The notes under the pieces: model-generated
What the model saw: only the letters and a program-made list of their open reading frames with translations
Told to the model about the DNA's origin: nothing
Database searches by the model: none
Source of the DNA: an uncultured bacterium
GTDB taxonomy: Bacteria > Bacillota > Clostridia > Lachnospirales > Lachnospiraceae
DNA: 60,749 bases
Assembly (NCBI GenBank): GCA_905214875.1
Contig: CAJMNR010000025.1
Span: 1 to 60,749, forward strand
Reading direction: 5' to 3'
Shown here: in pieces, positions 51,137 through 58,880 of the stretch
How positions within the stretch are numbered: the stretch's first letter is position 1
Layout of the letters: each line of letters begins with the position of its first letter
Program-made: the position numbers and the translations under genes

Positions 51137-52117
51137 ATGTCAGTGATTTTGACATTTATACAGAATGCCATTGGTCAGGCAGTACCGATTCTTTTTGGAG
51201 CAACTGGGGAAATACTTACGGAAAAGAGTGGCAATCTCAATCTTGGAATTCCTGGCATCATGTATATGGGAGGAATCTCGGGACTTATGGGTGCATTTTT
51301 TTATGAATCAGGAGTAAAGAATGCGAGTCCATGGGTTGGATTTGTCATATCGCTTGTCTGTGCGCTGTTAGCATCGGCCCTTGGAGGACTGTTATATAGC
51401 TTTTTGACCATTACCCTTCGTGCCAATCAGAATGTGGTTGGTCTTGCACTGGCAACATTCGGAGTGGGATTTGGCAATTTCTTTGGCGGGTCCATATCCA
51501 AGCTTGCAGGCGGAGTTGGTCAGATTTCTGTTGCAACGACTGCCCAGGCGTATCGGGCAAAGATTCCGCTTCTTTCCAATATACCCGTACTCGGTCAGCT
51601 GTTATTTTCGTACGGAATCTTGACTTATGGAGCAATCCTAATAGCTATTTTACTCACTTACTATCTAAAGAAGACAAGGCCAGGATTGAACCTAAGGGCA
51701 GTAGGAGAAAACCCTGCGACCGCCGATGCAGCAGGAATCGATGTCGTACGGTATAAATACGTTGCTACAATCGTGGGAGCAGCCATTGCAGGACTTGGCG
51801 GACTGTTTTTTGTTATGGACTATCTCGGCGGTACATGGATGAATAATGGATTTGGTGACCGAGGCTGGCTGGCCATTGCCCTTGTAATCCTTGCATTGTG
51901 GAATCCGAAACGCGCCATTGCCGGGTCGATTGTATTTGGAGCTTTGTATATTCTTTATATTTATATCCCAGGATTGTCGAGAGCAGGTCAGGAACTGTTT
52001 AAGATGCTTCCATATGTGGTAACCATTATCGTACTAATTTTGTCGAGCAAACGAAATAGAAGGGAAAAACAACCACCAGAAAGTCTTGGAAAGTCTTATT
52101 TTAGAGAAGAACGATAG
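51137..52117 (+). CDS. nucleoside ABC transporter permease 2, copy 2
   Basis: 326 residues from ATG 51137 (AAAAGGAGG upstream, 4 nt after the previous stop); the frame from 51104 overlaps the previous gene needlessly. QAVPILFGATGEILTEKSGN, NLGIPGIMYMGG, ITLRANQNVVGLALATFG and the coupling loop AVGENPATADAAGIDVVRYK. Same length as copy 1. It closes the second transporter; unlike copy 1, no regulator or cofactor genes follow. Confidence 0.92.
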   Translation: MSVILTFIQNAIGQAVPILFGATGEILTEKSGNLNLGIPGIMYMGGISGLMGAFFYESGVKNASPWVGFVISLVCALLASALGGLLYSFLTITLRANQNVVGLALATFGVGFGNFFGGSISKLAGGVGQISVATTAQAYRAKIPLLSNIPVLGQLLFSYGILTYGAILIAILLTYYLKKTRPGLNLRAVGENPATADAAGIDVVRYKYVATIVGAAIAGLGGLFFVMDYLGGTWMNNGFGDRGWLAIALVILALWNPKRAIAGSIVFGALYILYIYIPGLSRAGQELFKMLPYVVTIIVLILSSKRNRREKQPPESLGKSYFREER

Positions 52118-52135
52118 GAATTAGGTTGACGGAAA

Positions 52136-52164
52136 GTAAGGATAGGGATAAACTTAAATCTAAT
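52136..52164 (+). promoter_or_regulatory. sigma-A promoter for the metallophosphoesterase gene
   Basis: TTGACG, 17-nt spacer, TAAACT, 22 nt before the ATG at 52187. Confidence 0.5.
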
Positions 52165-52186
52165 AAAAACACAAAGGAGTAGAGGG

Positions 52187-53287
52187 ATGAGAATTGCAGC
52201 AATAATAATAGCAGTAGTTGTTTTAGCAGCGTTAGCAGCCTATATGTTCGTGCTTATACGAAGGATAGCCGATTTGTTACATATGAACACGAAGAACCAC
52301 ATTGTAAAAGGAGTAATTGCCGCAATCGAGGTTGTAATCGTGATTATAGTCGCCCAGTTTGGTTCCAGCGGATTCGTGGCACTTATGCATGTCATTGTTG
52401 TCTCTTTGGTATTAGAGCTTTTTAATCTTGTATTGAAGCGGTTTGGCATATGGACAAAGATTTTTAAAAGTTGTATACTTCCTGTCGTAATCATGGCAGT
52501 GTTCTTTGGGTATGGATATTACAATATTCGAAATGTCGTGAGAGAAGAATACACCATATATACAGATAAGTCTATTCGCCAAGAAGGATATAAGATTGCG
52601 ATGATTTCAGATCTTCATTTTGGAATTACGCTAAGTAAAGACGAGTTACAGGAGTATTGTGATAAGATTTCAGCCGAGAATCCTGATATGTTAGTACTTT
52701 GTGGAGATATCGTGGATGAGAGAACGACAAAAGAAGAGATGTTAGATGCAGCAAAAACGCTTGGTTCTGTAAAGACGAACTATGGTATCTATTATATATA
52801 TGGGAACCATGATAAATGCACCTATACGAATACGCCGGCATTTAGCGTCGAAGAACTATCTGCCGCACTTACAGATGCCAATATAAAAGTATTAAAAGAT
52901 GAGACGACGGTAATTAATGATGACTTTACGATTATCGGAAGAGATGATGTTGGATTTGATCGATATGGCTCAAGAGTCAGCGGAGAAGAGTTGCTAAAAC
53001 AAGTAGATACGAACGACTTCTTATTAATGCTTGACCATCAGCCAAGTGAATTAAAACAAAATGACAGTTTAGGATATGACTTGCAGTTGTCTGGACATAC
53101 ACATAACGGACAGATTTGGCCAACTGGCTATTTTAGCGAATGGTTGCATATGAACGAAATGAGCTACGGCTATAAGAAGTTTTCGAACCTTCAAGTCATT
53201 GTATCTTCAGGAATGGCCGGATGGGGAACTCCGATTCGAACACAATCTCAATCTGAATATGTCATTATAAATGTAGCAAAAAAATAA
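52187..53287 (+). CDS. membrane-anchored metallophosphoesterase
   Basis: 366 residues. Several hydrophobic segments fill the first 120 residues (about 3-22, 38-62, 66-85, 95-113), then a calcineurin-like phosphoesterase domain. Metal motifs are in order: ISDLHFG near 142, LCGDIVDE near 172, YGNHDK near 208, LDHQP near 284, and SGHTHNGQIWP near 305. Architecture matches YkuE/YaeI-type proteins, some of which act on lipid pyrophosphates such as UDP-diacylglucosamine. The substrate here is unknown. It has its own promoter and lies downstream of the purine island without evident linkage. Confidence 0.87.
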   Translation: MRIAAIIIAVVVLAALAAYMFVLIRRIADLLHMNTKNHIVKGVIAAIEVVIVIIVAQFGSSGFVALMHVIVVSLVLELFNLVLKRFGIWTKIFKSCILPVVIMAVFFGYGYYNIRNVVREEYTIYTDKSIRQEGYKIAMISDLHFGITLSKDELQEYCDKISAENPDMLVLCGDIVDERTTKEEMLDAAKTLGSVKTNYGIYYIYGNHDKCTYTNTPAFSVEELSAALTDANIKVLKDETTVINDDFTIIGRDDVGFDRYGSRVSGEELLKQVDTNDFLLMLDHQPSELKQNDSLGYDLQLSGHTHNGQIWPTGYFSEWLHMNEMSYGYKKFSNLQVIVSSGMAGWGTPIRTQSQSEYVIINVAKK

Positions 53288-53295
53288 GAGTGTTT

Positions 53296-53324
53296 CTTGT
53301 CTGGAATAAATGGGAATGTTATAC
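53296..53324 (+). promoter_or_regulatory. sigma-A promoter of the yjdF leader
   Basis: TTGTCT, 17-nt spacer, TATACT, about 8 nt before the start of the structured leader. Confidence 0.6.
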
Positions 53325-53330
53325 TAATAG

Positions 53331-53440
53331 TGCAAAGATAAAAACACGTCCCGGTTGGTAGTCCGGGAGCAATTTATTTGTCAGTAACCTGCCTCCTTGG
53401 TTGTCCCTTCTTTGTTTAAAAAAATAAAAGGAGGGTTCTA
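53331..53440 (+). ncRNA. yjdF-type riboswitch leader
   Basis: Structured 5' leader in front of a YjdF-family gene, the standard setting of the yjdF riboswitch, which is known to bind azaaromatic compounds. A CCCGG...CCGGG stem (about 53350-53367) is visible. CCTCCTT at 53392-53398 is exactly complementary to the ribosome site AAGGAGG at 53428-53434, which would hide it: translational control. The call rests on context and these pairings; a covariance-model search was not possible. Confidence 0.7.
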
Positions 53441-53441
53441 C

Positions 53442-53861
53442 ATGGACGAAGTAAAGGATAGTTTTCTTGTATATTTTGAGGATCCCTTTTGGGTCGGTGT
53501 GATTGAAACCTGTTATAAGAATCAGTTATCCGTCAGCAAGGTGACATTTGGACCGGAACCAAAGGAGTATCAAGTATATGAATTTTTAAATCGCAAATTC
53601 TATCGGCTAAAGTTTAGTCCTACCGTAGAGATGTCGGCAGAGAGCACACATAAGGTAAATCCAAAACGATTACAGCGGCAGGCAAAGAAAGAAGTTGCTA
53701 CGGTTGGAATCGGAACAAAATCTCAGCAGGCATTAAAGAAGCAACAGGAAGAAGCCAAAAAGTTACGAAAGGCTTGTAAGAAAAGACGTTTAGAAGAAGA
53801 AAAAGAACGTCAATTCTTACTCCGGCAGCAAAAGAAAAAAGAAAAGCATAAAGGCAGATAA
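53442..53861 (+). CDS. yjdF: YjdF-family (DUF2992) protein
   Basis: 139 residues from ATG 53442, 7 nt after GGAGGG; the longer frame starts inside the leader RNA. The N-terminal 70 residues carry the family core (DSFLVYFEDPFWVGVIE, VTFGPEPKEYQVYEF). The C-terminal half is a lysine/glutamate/arginine-rich, probably coiled or disordered tail (KNPKRLQRQ-like, KKRRLEEEKERQF, KKKEKHKGR). Function in the family is unknown, although its riboswitch suggests a response to heteroaromatic compounds. A glutaredoxin-like gene follows after 30 nt. Confidence 0.88.
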   Translation: MDEVKDSFLVYFEDPFWVGVIETCYKNQLSVSKVTFGPEPKEYQVYEFLNRKFYRLKFSPTVEMSAESTHKVNPKRLQRQAKKEVATVGIGTKSQQALKKQQEEAKKLRKACKKRRLEEEKERQFLLRQQKKKEKHKGR

Positions 53862-53891
53862 AGCCGAAAGGTTTTAGTAGGAGAGAGTATA

Positions 53892-54203
53892 ATGAAAGTA
53901 ACGATTTATGGAACAGCAATCTGTCCAGACTGTGTGGCAGCGAAGGAACAGTTATCAAAACAACAAGGAATTGAGCTAGAGTATAAAGACATTACGGCTA
54001 CAACAGCAGTACTAAAAGAATTTCTTCAAATTCGTGATCAAGAAGAGATGTTTGAAGAAATCAAAAAGCAAGGAAAGATTGGTATTCCACTTTTTATCCT
54101 AGAAGATGGAACAAAAACATTTGAAATTGAAAATTATGTAGAGTTAGCAGAACCAAGAGAACGAGCAGTTCATGCTTGTTCCATCGACGGTAAGAATTGT
54201 TAG
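53892..54203 (+). CDS. glutaredoxin-like thioredoxin-fold protein
   Basis: 103 residues. The N-terminal strand and CPDC redox motif (TIYGTAICPDCVAAKEQL) lie at 3-20, and GIPLFILEDG has the cis-proline at about 76. It ends in HACSIDGKNC, adding two cysteines beyond the fold. It is probably a disulfide reductase or small-molecule thiol protein in the cytoplasm. Co-transcribed with yjdF and closed by a perfect hairpin. Confidence 0.8.
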   Translation: MKVTIYGTAICPDCVAAKEQLSKQQGIELEYKDITATTAVLKEFLQIRDQEEMFEEIKKQGKIGIPLFILEDGTKTFEIENYVELAEPRERAVHACSIDGKNC

Positions 54204-54206
54204 AGA

Positions 54207-54251
54207 AGTGCCTGTAATCCCTCACGAGACAGTGAGGGATTACAGGCACTT
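54207..54251 (+). terminator. long perfect hairpin terminator
   Basis: AGTGCCTGTAATCCCTCAC pairs perfectly with its 19-nt reverse complement around GAGACA. The T-run is short (TTT). Confidence 0.8.
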
Positions 54252-54369
54252 TGGCTATCATAGAAAAATAAAAGGGAACAGGTACGTATTTTAGTAAACT
54301 GAATAAAATGTAGGTAAGGGTTTTGTGGAAACATAGGACTTGGAATAGTTGCGTAGGAGGGAAGATGTT

Positions 54370-56100
54370 ATGTATATCGAAGGTCTGCTTTCTTTTTTAA
54401 ACGATGTAGATAACTGGTATTTGGCCAGAGATGCAAGACTATCTGCGCTTTCTACTAGTTCAATAAGTGCAGAGGAGTTTGTTATATATGAAGTAAGCAA
54501 TAATGGGACAGAAAGTGCAAAGGTAGCATATACAGCATTAAGCAACGTTCTTGTAGCCATGCAGCAGCCAGGAATCTTGGTTGTCTATTTGGTACAGGGA
54601 AGTAACCAAACGATACGATACTACTATGGAATCAGTATAGATACTACATATAATCTGGATGCACAAATGAAGAGCACAGTACTTCGACAGGCAGCTTCAG
54701 TATTTGAGGCAATGTATGCTGGCAATTTTCCAAAAAACACATTGCGAAGGTTATCAAAAGATGAAAAAAGCATCTTGATGGGAGCTGCGTATCAATATTC
54801 ATCGGCAGGAATATTAGAAGGAGTTCCGGGATTATTTAATAGTGATCCGACGAGTAATGGGGCTAATAACGTGCAAGTAGCAATGAGTCAGGATGACTTT
54901 CTATTAATCAGCTTGGCAAAACCTATTGGAGTAAAACAAAATAATATGCTTTGCTGTAATGTGGATGAGGTCTGCACCCAGTTGCAGCCACTGGCAAATA
55001 GAACGGAAAACCGTGTTCTGACAGATTCCAAGAACAATAGTTTCAATGTCAATGCGGGGAGGTTTTGTTCTAATAGCACAGCAAGAGGAAATAGCGAAGT
55101 TCGAAGGGAATATCGTTTTACTGACCCGGATGATACGATTGCTTCGCCGGTAACCTCCACGACACCGATTGAGACAGGAAACAAAGGTCGGCAACAGACA
55201 ACTCAAAATCAGGCAAGGGTAAACAACGAACTAAGAGAAGCAATCTTTGAAGGAGAAGTGCAAAGGATAAGTAGTTCTACGAATGCAGTAAATGATGATT
55301 TGAATGAGGAGGAAGCATTTGAAGCAGCAAGCATAGCCAGTCAGCCACCGATGACAAGACGACAAAATAGAAGGCAGCCATTTGGACGAAGAAATGCAAG
55401 GAGAAACCAGGTTGCTGCCATGCAGCTGCCGGCACCGTCGGGAACAAGAATCATTCGAAGGGTTCCACAGGGAACTGGGATTGCTTCAGAGTTCTTAGGA
55501 GGTAATGTTCCGTTAGTTGATGGAGATTTCATCATTAATGACGCAGAGAGGCAAGTAAGCCTTACGAATACAAACACGCACCAGAGGACAAATAGTAATA
55601 CAGTTGCAACGACAACATCGAATTCGGAGACAAGGACAAAGACATGTGTAACGAATACGTCAGACCGCAATGCAAAAGGATGGTTTGTGTATAATGAGGA
55701 ACTACTATATAAGCGCCTTGATTTCGGAAAGGCACATGGTCTCTATTTATATTCGACGGGGGTATTTGCCAATAATAGTGCAACCCTAATTAAGCTTGCG
55801 GCATCCCTTCGTTATACGTACAATGAGCTTGCGTATAATCGGATTCCTGTCTTGCTTACGCCAATCAACAATAGGGATTGCAGAGTGGCATCCTTTAGTA
55901 ATTTTCAGATACCGGAATATACGTTTACAAGTGGATGTACTTGTTTTTCAATGGAAGAAAGGATTATGAGAAGCAGCTTTTCGCAACTTCTTAGTGATAC
56001 GGTTGCCTATGGTGGAAATTGGATCTCTAGCAAGGAATTAGGATCCATACTAGCAGTTCCACAAGGGAATGGTAGTTCGACGCCAACGATCATTAAATAA
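54370..56100 (+). CDS. protein resembling the N-terminal half of HerA-type ATPases, without ATPase domain
   Basis: 576 residues from ATG 54370, 8 nt after AGGAGGG. Not firmly recognised. Residues 1-190 (FLNDVDNWYLARDARLSALS, LVVYLVQGSNQTIRYYYGIS, MYAGNFPKNTLRRL, SAGILEGVPGLFNSD, DDFLLISLAKPIGV) resemble the front domain of large HerA/DUF87-type ATP-binding proteins. Residues 245-450 are a low-complexity Gln/Asn/Arg/Thr-rich linker. 455-576 recalls the segment before the ATPase in those proteins (LDFGKAHGLYLYSTGVF, LIKLAASLRYTYNELAYNRIP, ISSKELGSILAVPQ). The protein then stops; no Walker motif is seen in it or in the next 560 bases. The match is from memory of family layout, so it is tentative. 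It could be a degenerate or stand-alone partner. Confidence 0.5.
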   Translation: MYIEGLLSFLNDVDNWYLARDARLSALSTSSISAEEFVIYEVSNNGTESAKVAYTALSNVLVAMQQPGILVVYLVQGSNQTIRYYYGISIDTTYNLDAQMKSTVLRQAASVFEAMYAGNFPKNTLRRLSKDEKSILMGAAYQYSSAGILEGVPGLFNSDPTSNGANNVQVAMSQDDFLLISLAKPIGVKQNNMLCCNVDEVCTQLQPLANRTENRVLTDSKNNSFNVNAGRFCSNSTARGNSEVRREYRFTDPDDTIASPVTSTTPIETGNKGRQQTTQNQARVNNELREAIFEGEVQRISSSTNAVNDDLNEEEAFEAASIASQPPMTRRQNRRQPFGRRNARRNQVAAMQLPAPSGTRIIRRVPQGTGIASEFLGGNVPLVDGDFIINDAERQVSLTNTNTHQRTNSNTVATTTSNSETRTKTCVTNTSDRNAKGWFVYNEELLYKRLDFGKAHGLYLYSTGVFANNSATLIKLAASLRYTYNELAYNRIPVLLTPINNRDCRVASFSNFQIPEYTFTSGCTCFSMEERIMRSSFSQLLSDTVAYGGNWISSKELGSILAVPQGNGSSTPTIIK

Positions 56101-56103
56101 AAG

Positions 56104-56135
56104 GAGTAGGAGGTGTCATTCTCCTACTCAATTTT
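56104..56135 (+). terminator. intrinsic terminator of the 54370 gene
   Basis: GAGTAGGAG pairs perfectly with CTCCTACTC, then AATTTT. Confidence 0.75.
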
Positions 56136-56172
56136 ACGAGAGAGACTCACAACGTGTGCATCTTCTGGTTTT
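56136..56172. repeat. degenerate hairpin repeat related to 14278-14314
   Basis: 29 of 37 positions match 14278-14314 without gaps, and both sit directly behind a terminator. The pairing is weaker in this copy. Confidence 0.4.
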
Positions 56173-56290
56173 ATGGTTTATTATGGGCATTTATCTGTAA
56201 AAAAGTGTCGAACAGAATGCATTTGTTTAGTAACACAAAATACTAACTAAAAATTCTTTTAAAAAATAGGAAAAAACAAGAAAAAACTTG

Positions 56291-56520
56291 TTGCGATTTT
56301 GTGAATAAAGTAGTAATCTAAAAGTACAAAAGAAATATAAGGTGTAGGTACTTCGGAGAAAAAATTGTATCTAATGCTTCTATAGAGATTGGAGGTGTAA
56401 CAAAAAAAGTAGCACACACAACTCTAAAAACGCTTGTTGCGTTAAGCATACCTTATGATAAAAAGAAAAAAGTACATATAGCCACAAGATAATTGTGTAA
56501 ATATAAGTATAATGTCTTTT
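56291..56520 (+). other. possible short transcription unit without a clear gene
   Basis: This fills the 560-bp gap after the 54370 gene. TTGCGA, 17-nt spacer, TAATCT (56291-56319) could be a promoter, and a strong terminator follows at 56526, so something may be transcribed. A frame from about 56323 to the stop at 56490-56492 reads like protein (SNASIEIGGVTKKVAHTTLK, then TLVALSIPYDKKKKVHIATR) but has no ATG, GTG or TTG start. GGAGGTG at 56391 has no start codon at the right distance. Either a small RNA, a decayed gene piece, or a peptide with an unusual start. 56173-56290 shows nothing recognisable. Confidence 0.35.
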
Positions 56521-56525
56521 CATTA

Positions 56526-56567
56526 AGAGAAGAGGTTGTGCCATTTGGTACAACCTCTTCTCTTTTT
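56526..56567 (+). terminator. strong intrinsic terminator
   Basis: AGAGAAGAGGTTGT pairs perfectly with ACAACCTCTTCTCT and runs into T5. No annotated gene ends just before it. Confidence 0.85.
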
Positions 56568-56660
56568 CTTATGGAAAAGAATATGTATGGGTTTGAATGG
56601 AATAAAAAGGGATATTATGGTATACTGGATTGGTAAATAGAAAATTTTGGGGAGGGCAAA

Positions 56661-57263
56661 ATGGAAGAGGAGTTAAAGATATTTGAGGAACAGTTTGGAG
56701 AAAAGGCCAAGCGAACAATTAGAGATCGAATTACAGTACATAATTGGCCATATGGAAAACCAAATCGCATCTTAAGCGTAGGTGACGAGCCTGTAATCAA
56801 AGATAATATTTTTGCAGCAACGAAAGAGGGCGTTAGCTATCTAGGAAACATCGACGACTTTAACATTGATTATATTACGAAAACAGACGAGTTTAGCAAG
56901 GAGATTCCCTTAGGGATAACTATGTTGGAAATCTATGAACGGTTAATGGTAATCGAAAGCGGGGAGATATCTTGGGAGAATAAGAATGTTTTGGATTTGT
57001 CCAATTGCTCAGAGGAAGAGATTGCAGAAAGAAAGCTTGAAGTATATACCGGAAAACATGCAGAACATTATACTGTTTTTTTACCGAAACGAGCATTTCA
57101 TGGGATGTTTTGTCTAAGCCTCGGTAATTTGAGATTTGAAGAGTTCTCAAAGCTGCATGCAAACTGTTTAGAAGAAGTCATTGAGGCTGCAAAGACATTT
57201 ACAAAGGAGCACAATAGTGCATGTCTTGTAGCAAAGCAATTATATAGCTGTAACTGGCATTAA
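56661..57263 (+). CDS. unrecognised soluble protein
   Basis: 200 residues, no signal peptide or membrane segment, acidic. GGGGAGGG lies 8 nt before the ATG. Notable stretches: FGEKAKRTIRDRITVHNWPY, LPKRAFHGMFCLSLGNLRFE and a C-terminal cysteine trio (NCLEE, ACLVAK, SCNWH). No family is recognised. An extended -10-like TGGTATACT lies 40 nt upstream (about 56615-56623). It stands alone between the orphan terminator and the dehydrogenase promoter. Confidence 0.65.
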   Translation: MEEELKIFEEQFGEKAKRTIRDRITVHNWPYGKPNRILSVGDEPVIKDNIFAATKEGVSYLGNIDDFNIDYITKTDEFSKEIPLGITMLEIYERLMVIESGEISWENKNVLDLSNCSEEEIAERKLEVYTGKHAEHYTVFLPKRAFHGMFCLSLGNLRFEEFSKLHANCLEEVIEAAKTFTKEHNSACLVAKQLYSCNWH

Positions 57264-57290
57264 GTCTTACCTGCATAAAGAAATTAAAAG

Positions 57291-57319
57291 TTGACAAAAT
57301 AATACTAGAAAACTATGAT
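57291..57319 (+). promoter_or_regulatory. sigma-A promoter of the dehydrogenase gene
   Basis: TTGACA, 17-nt spacer, TATGAT. Confidence 0.75.
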
Positions 57320-57346
57320 TAAGAAAAACTACTAGGAGGCATGACG

Positions 57347-58297
57347 ATGATACACAGAAATAGAGTTGTAGTTGTTGGAGCAGGCAATGTGGGCGTTACG
57401 ACAGCATTCAGTTTAGTGACACAAGGTGTGTGTGATGAAGTATGTTTGATTGATTTAAATGAAGAAAAGTTACTAGGTGAGGTTATGGATCTTACCCATT
57501 GTATCGAGTTTTTAAATCGTAATGTAAAGATTAAGGCAGGAACATATGAAGACTGTAAGGACGCAGATATTGTCGTAATTACAGCAAGCGCACCAATGTC
57601 AAAGGATGAAACAAGTCGAATTCCAATGCTTGAAAAGTCAAAGGCAATTGTAGGTTCCATTGTTAAGAACGTAATGGAACAAGGGTTTGATGGACATTTC
57701 ATCGTAGTTTCTAATCCAGTTGATATTATGGCATATTATACATACCAAGTGTCAGGATTACCGGCAAATCAAGTAATTGGTACGGGAACCTCTCTTGATA
57801 CGGCACGTTTAAAATGCTTTATCGCAGAAAAGATCAATGTCGATCCAAGAAGTGTTGATGCTATGATTATCGGCGAGCACGGAGATAGTGAGATGATTCC
57901 TTGGAGCGCAGTAACAGTCGGCGGAAAAGATTTCATCAGTATCTTAATGGATAATCAGTCCAGACTTGGAAATGATTCTTTAGAAGGATTTCGTCAAAAG
58001 ACATTGCAGGCAGGATGGGAAATCTTCCATCGTAAAGGGAATACGTGTTACGGCATAGCATCCAGTGTTGTTGGAATTATAAAAGCAATTTTATTTGATG
58101 AGAATAAGATTATCCCAGTATCCACGTTACTTACCGGACAATATGGGGAAGAAGATATTTATGTAGGAGTTCCTGTCGTTCTAAATAACAAGGGAGTTCG
58201 TGAAGTAGTAGAATTAAAGTTAACAAAAGAAGAAGCAGATGCGTTCCATAACTCCTGTGAGGTTATAAGAACGTGCTATAAAGATTTACATCTGTAG
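57347..58297 (+). CDS. L-lactate/malate dehydrogenase-family 2-hydroxyacid dehydrogenase
   Basis: 316 residues from ATG 57347, 7 nt after AGGAGG; ATG 57341 is only 1 nt from that site. NAD-binding motif VVVVGAGNVGVTTAFSL at the N-terminus, Asp in LIDLNEEKLLGEVMDL, NPVDIMAYYTYQVSGLP, the catalytic GEHGDSEMIPWS near 178-189, and GNTCYGIASS. The specificity loop reads SAPMSKDETSR where L-LDH has a Gln before KPGETR and malate dehydrogenase an Arg. Neither is present, so the substrate may be another 2-oxo acid, such as 2-oxoisocaproate, or broad. Annotated LDH only at family level. Confidence 0.85.
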   Translation: MIHRNRVVVVGAGNVGVTTAFSLVTQGVCDEVCLIDLNEEKLLGEVMDLTHCIEFLNRNVKIKAGTYEDCKDADIVVITASAPMSKDETSRIPMLEKSKAIVGSIVKNVMEQGFDGHFIVVSNPVDIMAYYTYQVSGLPANQVIGTGTSLDTARLKCFIAEKINVDPRSVDAMIIGEHGDSEMIPWSAVTVGGKDFISILMDNQSRLGNDSLEGFRQKTLQAGWEIFHRKGNTCYGIASSVVGIIKAILFDENKIIPVSTLLTGQYGEEDIYVGVPVVLNNKGVREVVELKLTKEEADAFHNSCEVIRTCYKDLHL

Positions 58298-58307
58298 GAG
58301 AAATGAT

Positions 58308-58880
58308 ATGCAAGAAAAAAAGCCAGCTATGTGCTTACGACTATTTATGACATTTTTAAAAATTGGTGCATTCACGTTTGGTGGAGGCTATGCGATGATT
58401 CCACTAATACGTGAGGAAGTTGTCGATAAGAATCATTGGCTTTCTAATGAAGATATCGTGGATATCATTGCTGTAGCAGAGAGTACGCCAGGACCGCTCG
58501 CCATAAATTGTGCCACGTTTGTTGGCTTTCAATCGGCGGGAAAAGCGGGAGCTGCCTGTGCTACCCTTGGCGTCATGATTCCAAGTTTCGTAATCATCTT
58601 TTTGATTTCTCATTTTTTACGCCAGTTTGAAGAAATTAAATGGATTAAATACGCCTTTTGGGGGATTCGTATTGGTGTGGTTACCTTAATCCTTAGCGCG
58701 TTATGTTCCATGGCAAAGGAGTGCAAGAAGAGCCTTTTATCTTATTTTCTTGTGGCTTTGGCCTTTGTTCTTGTCACGTTCACAGAGATCAATGTAATCT
58801 TTGTATTGATTCTTTGTGCTGTGATTGGAATTGTCACCTCAATACTGCCATTTGAGAAAGGAAAGGGTGATGATTTATGA
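58308..58880 (+). CDS. chromate transporter-family half protein 1
   Basis: 190 residues, one CHR domain. LFMTFLKIGAFTFGGGYAMI-type start, then ESTPGPLAINCATFVGF, the PGP motif of the family, and about six membrane segments. In Firmicutes such halves come in pairs and form a heterodimer; true chromate export is rarely shown, and anion or other efflux is possible. It overlaps its partner by 4 nt. Confidence 0.88.
   Translation: MQEKKPAMCLRLFMTFLKIGAFTFGGGYAMIPLIREEVVDKNHWLSNEDIVDIIAVAESTPGPLAINCATFVGFQSAGKAGAACATLGVMIPSFVIIFLISHFLRQFEEIKWIKYAFWGIRIGVVTLILSALCSMAKECKKSLLSYFLVALAFVLVTFTEINVIFVLILCAVIGIVTSILPFEKGKGDDL

Noticed and set aside
54349..56100. TTG 54349 as the start of the HerA-like protein
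   Set aside because: It would place the AGGAGGG ribosome site inside the coding sequence; ATG 54370 is 8 nt after that site.
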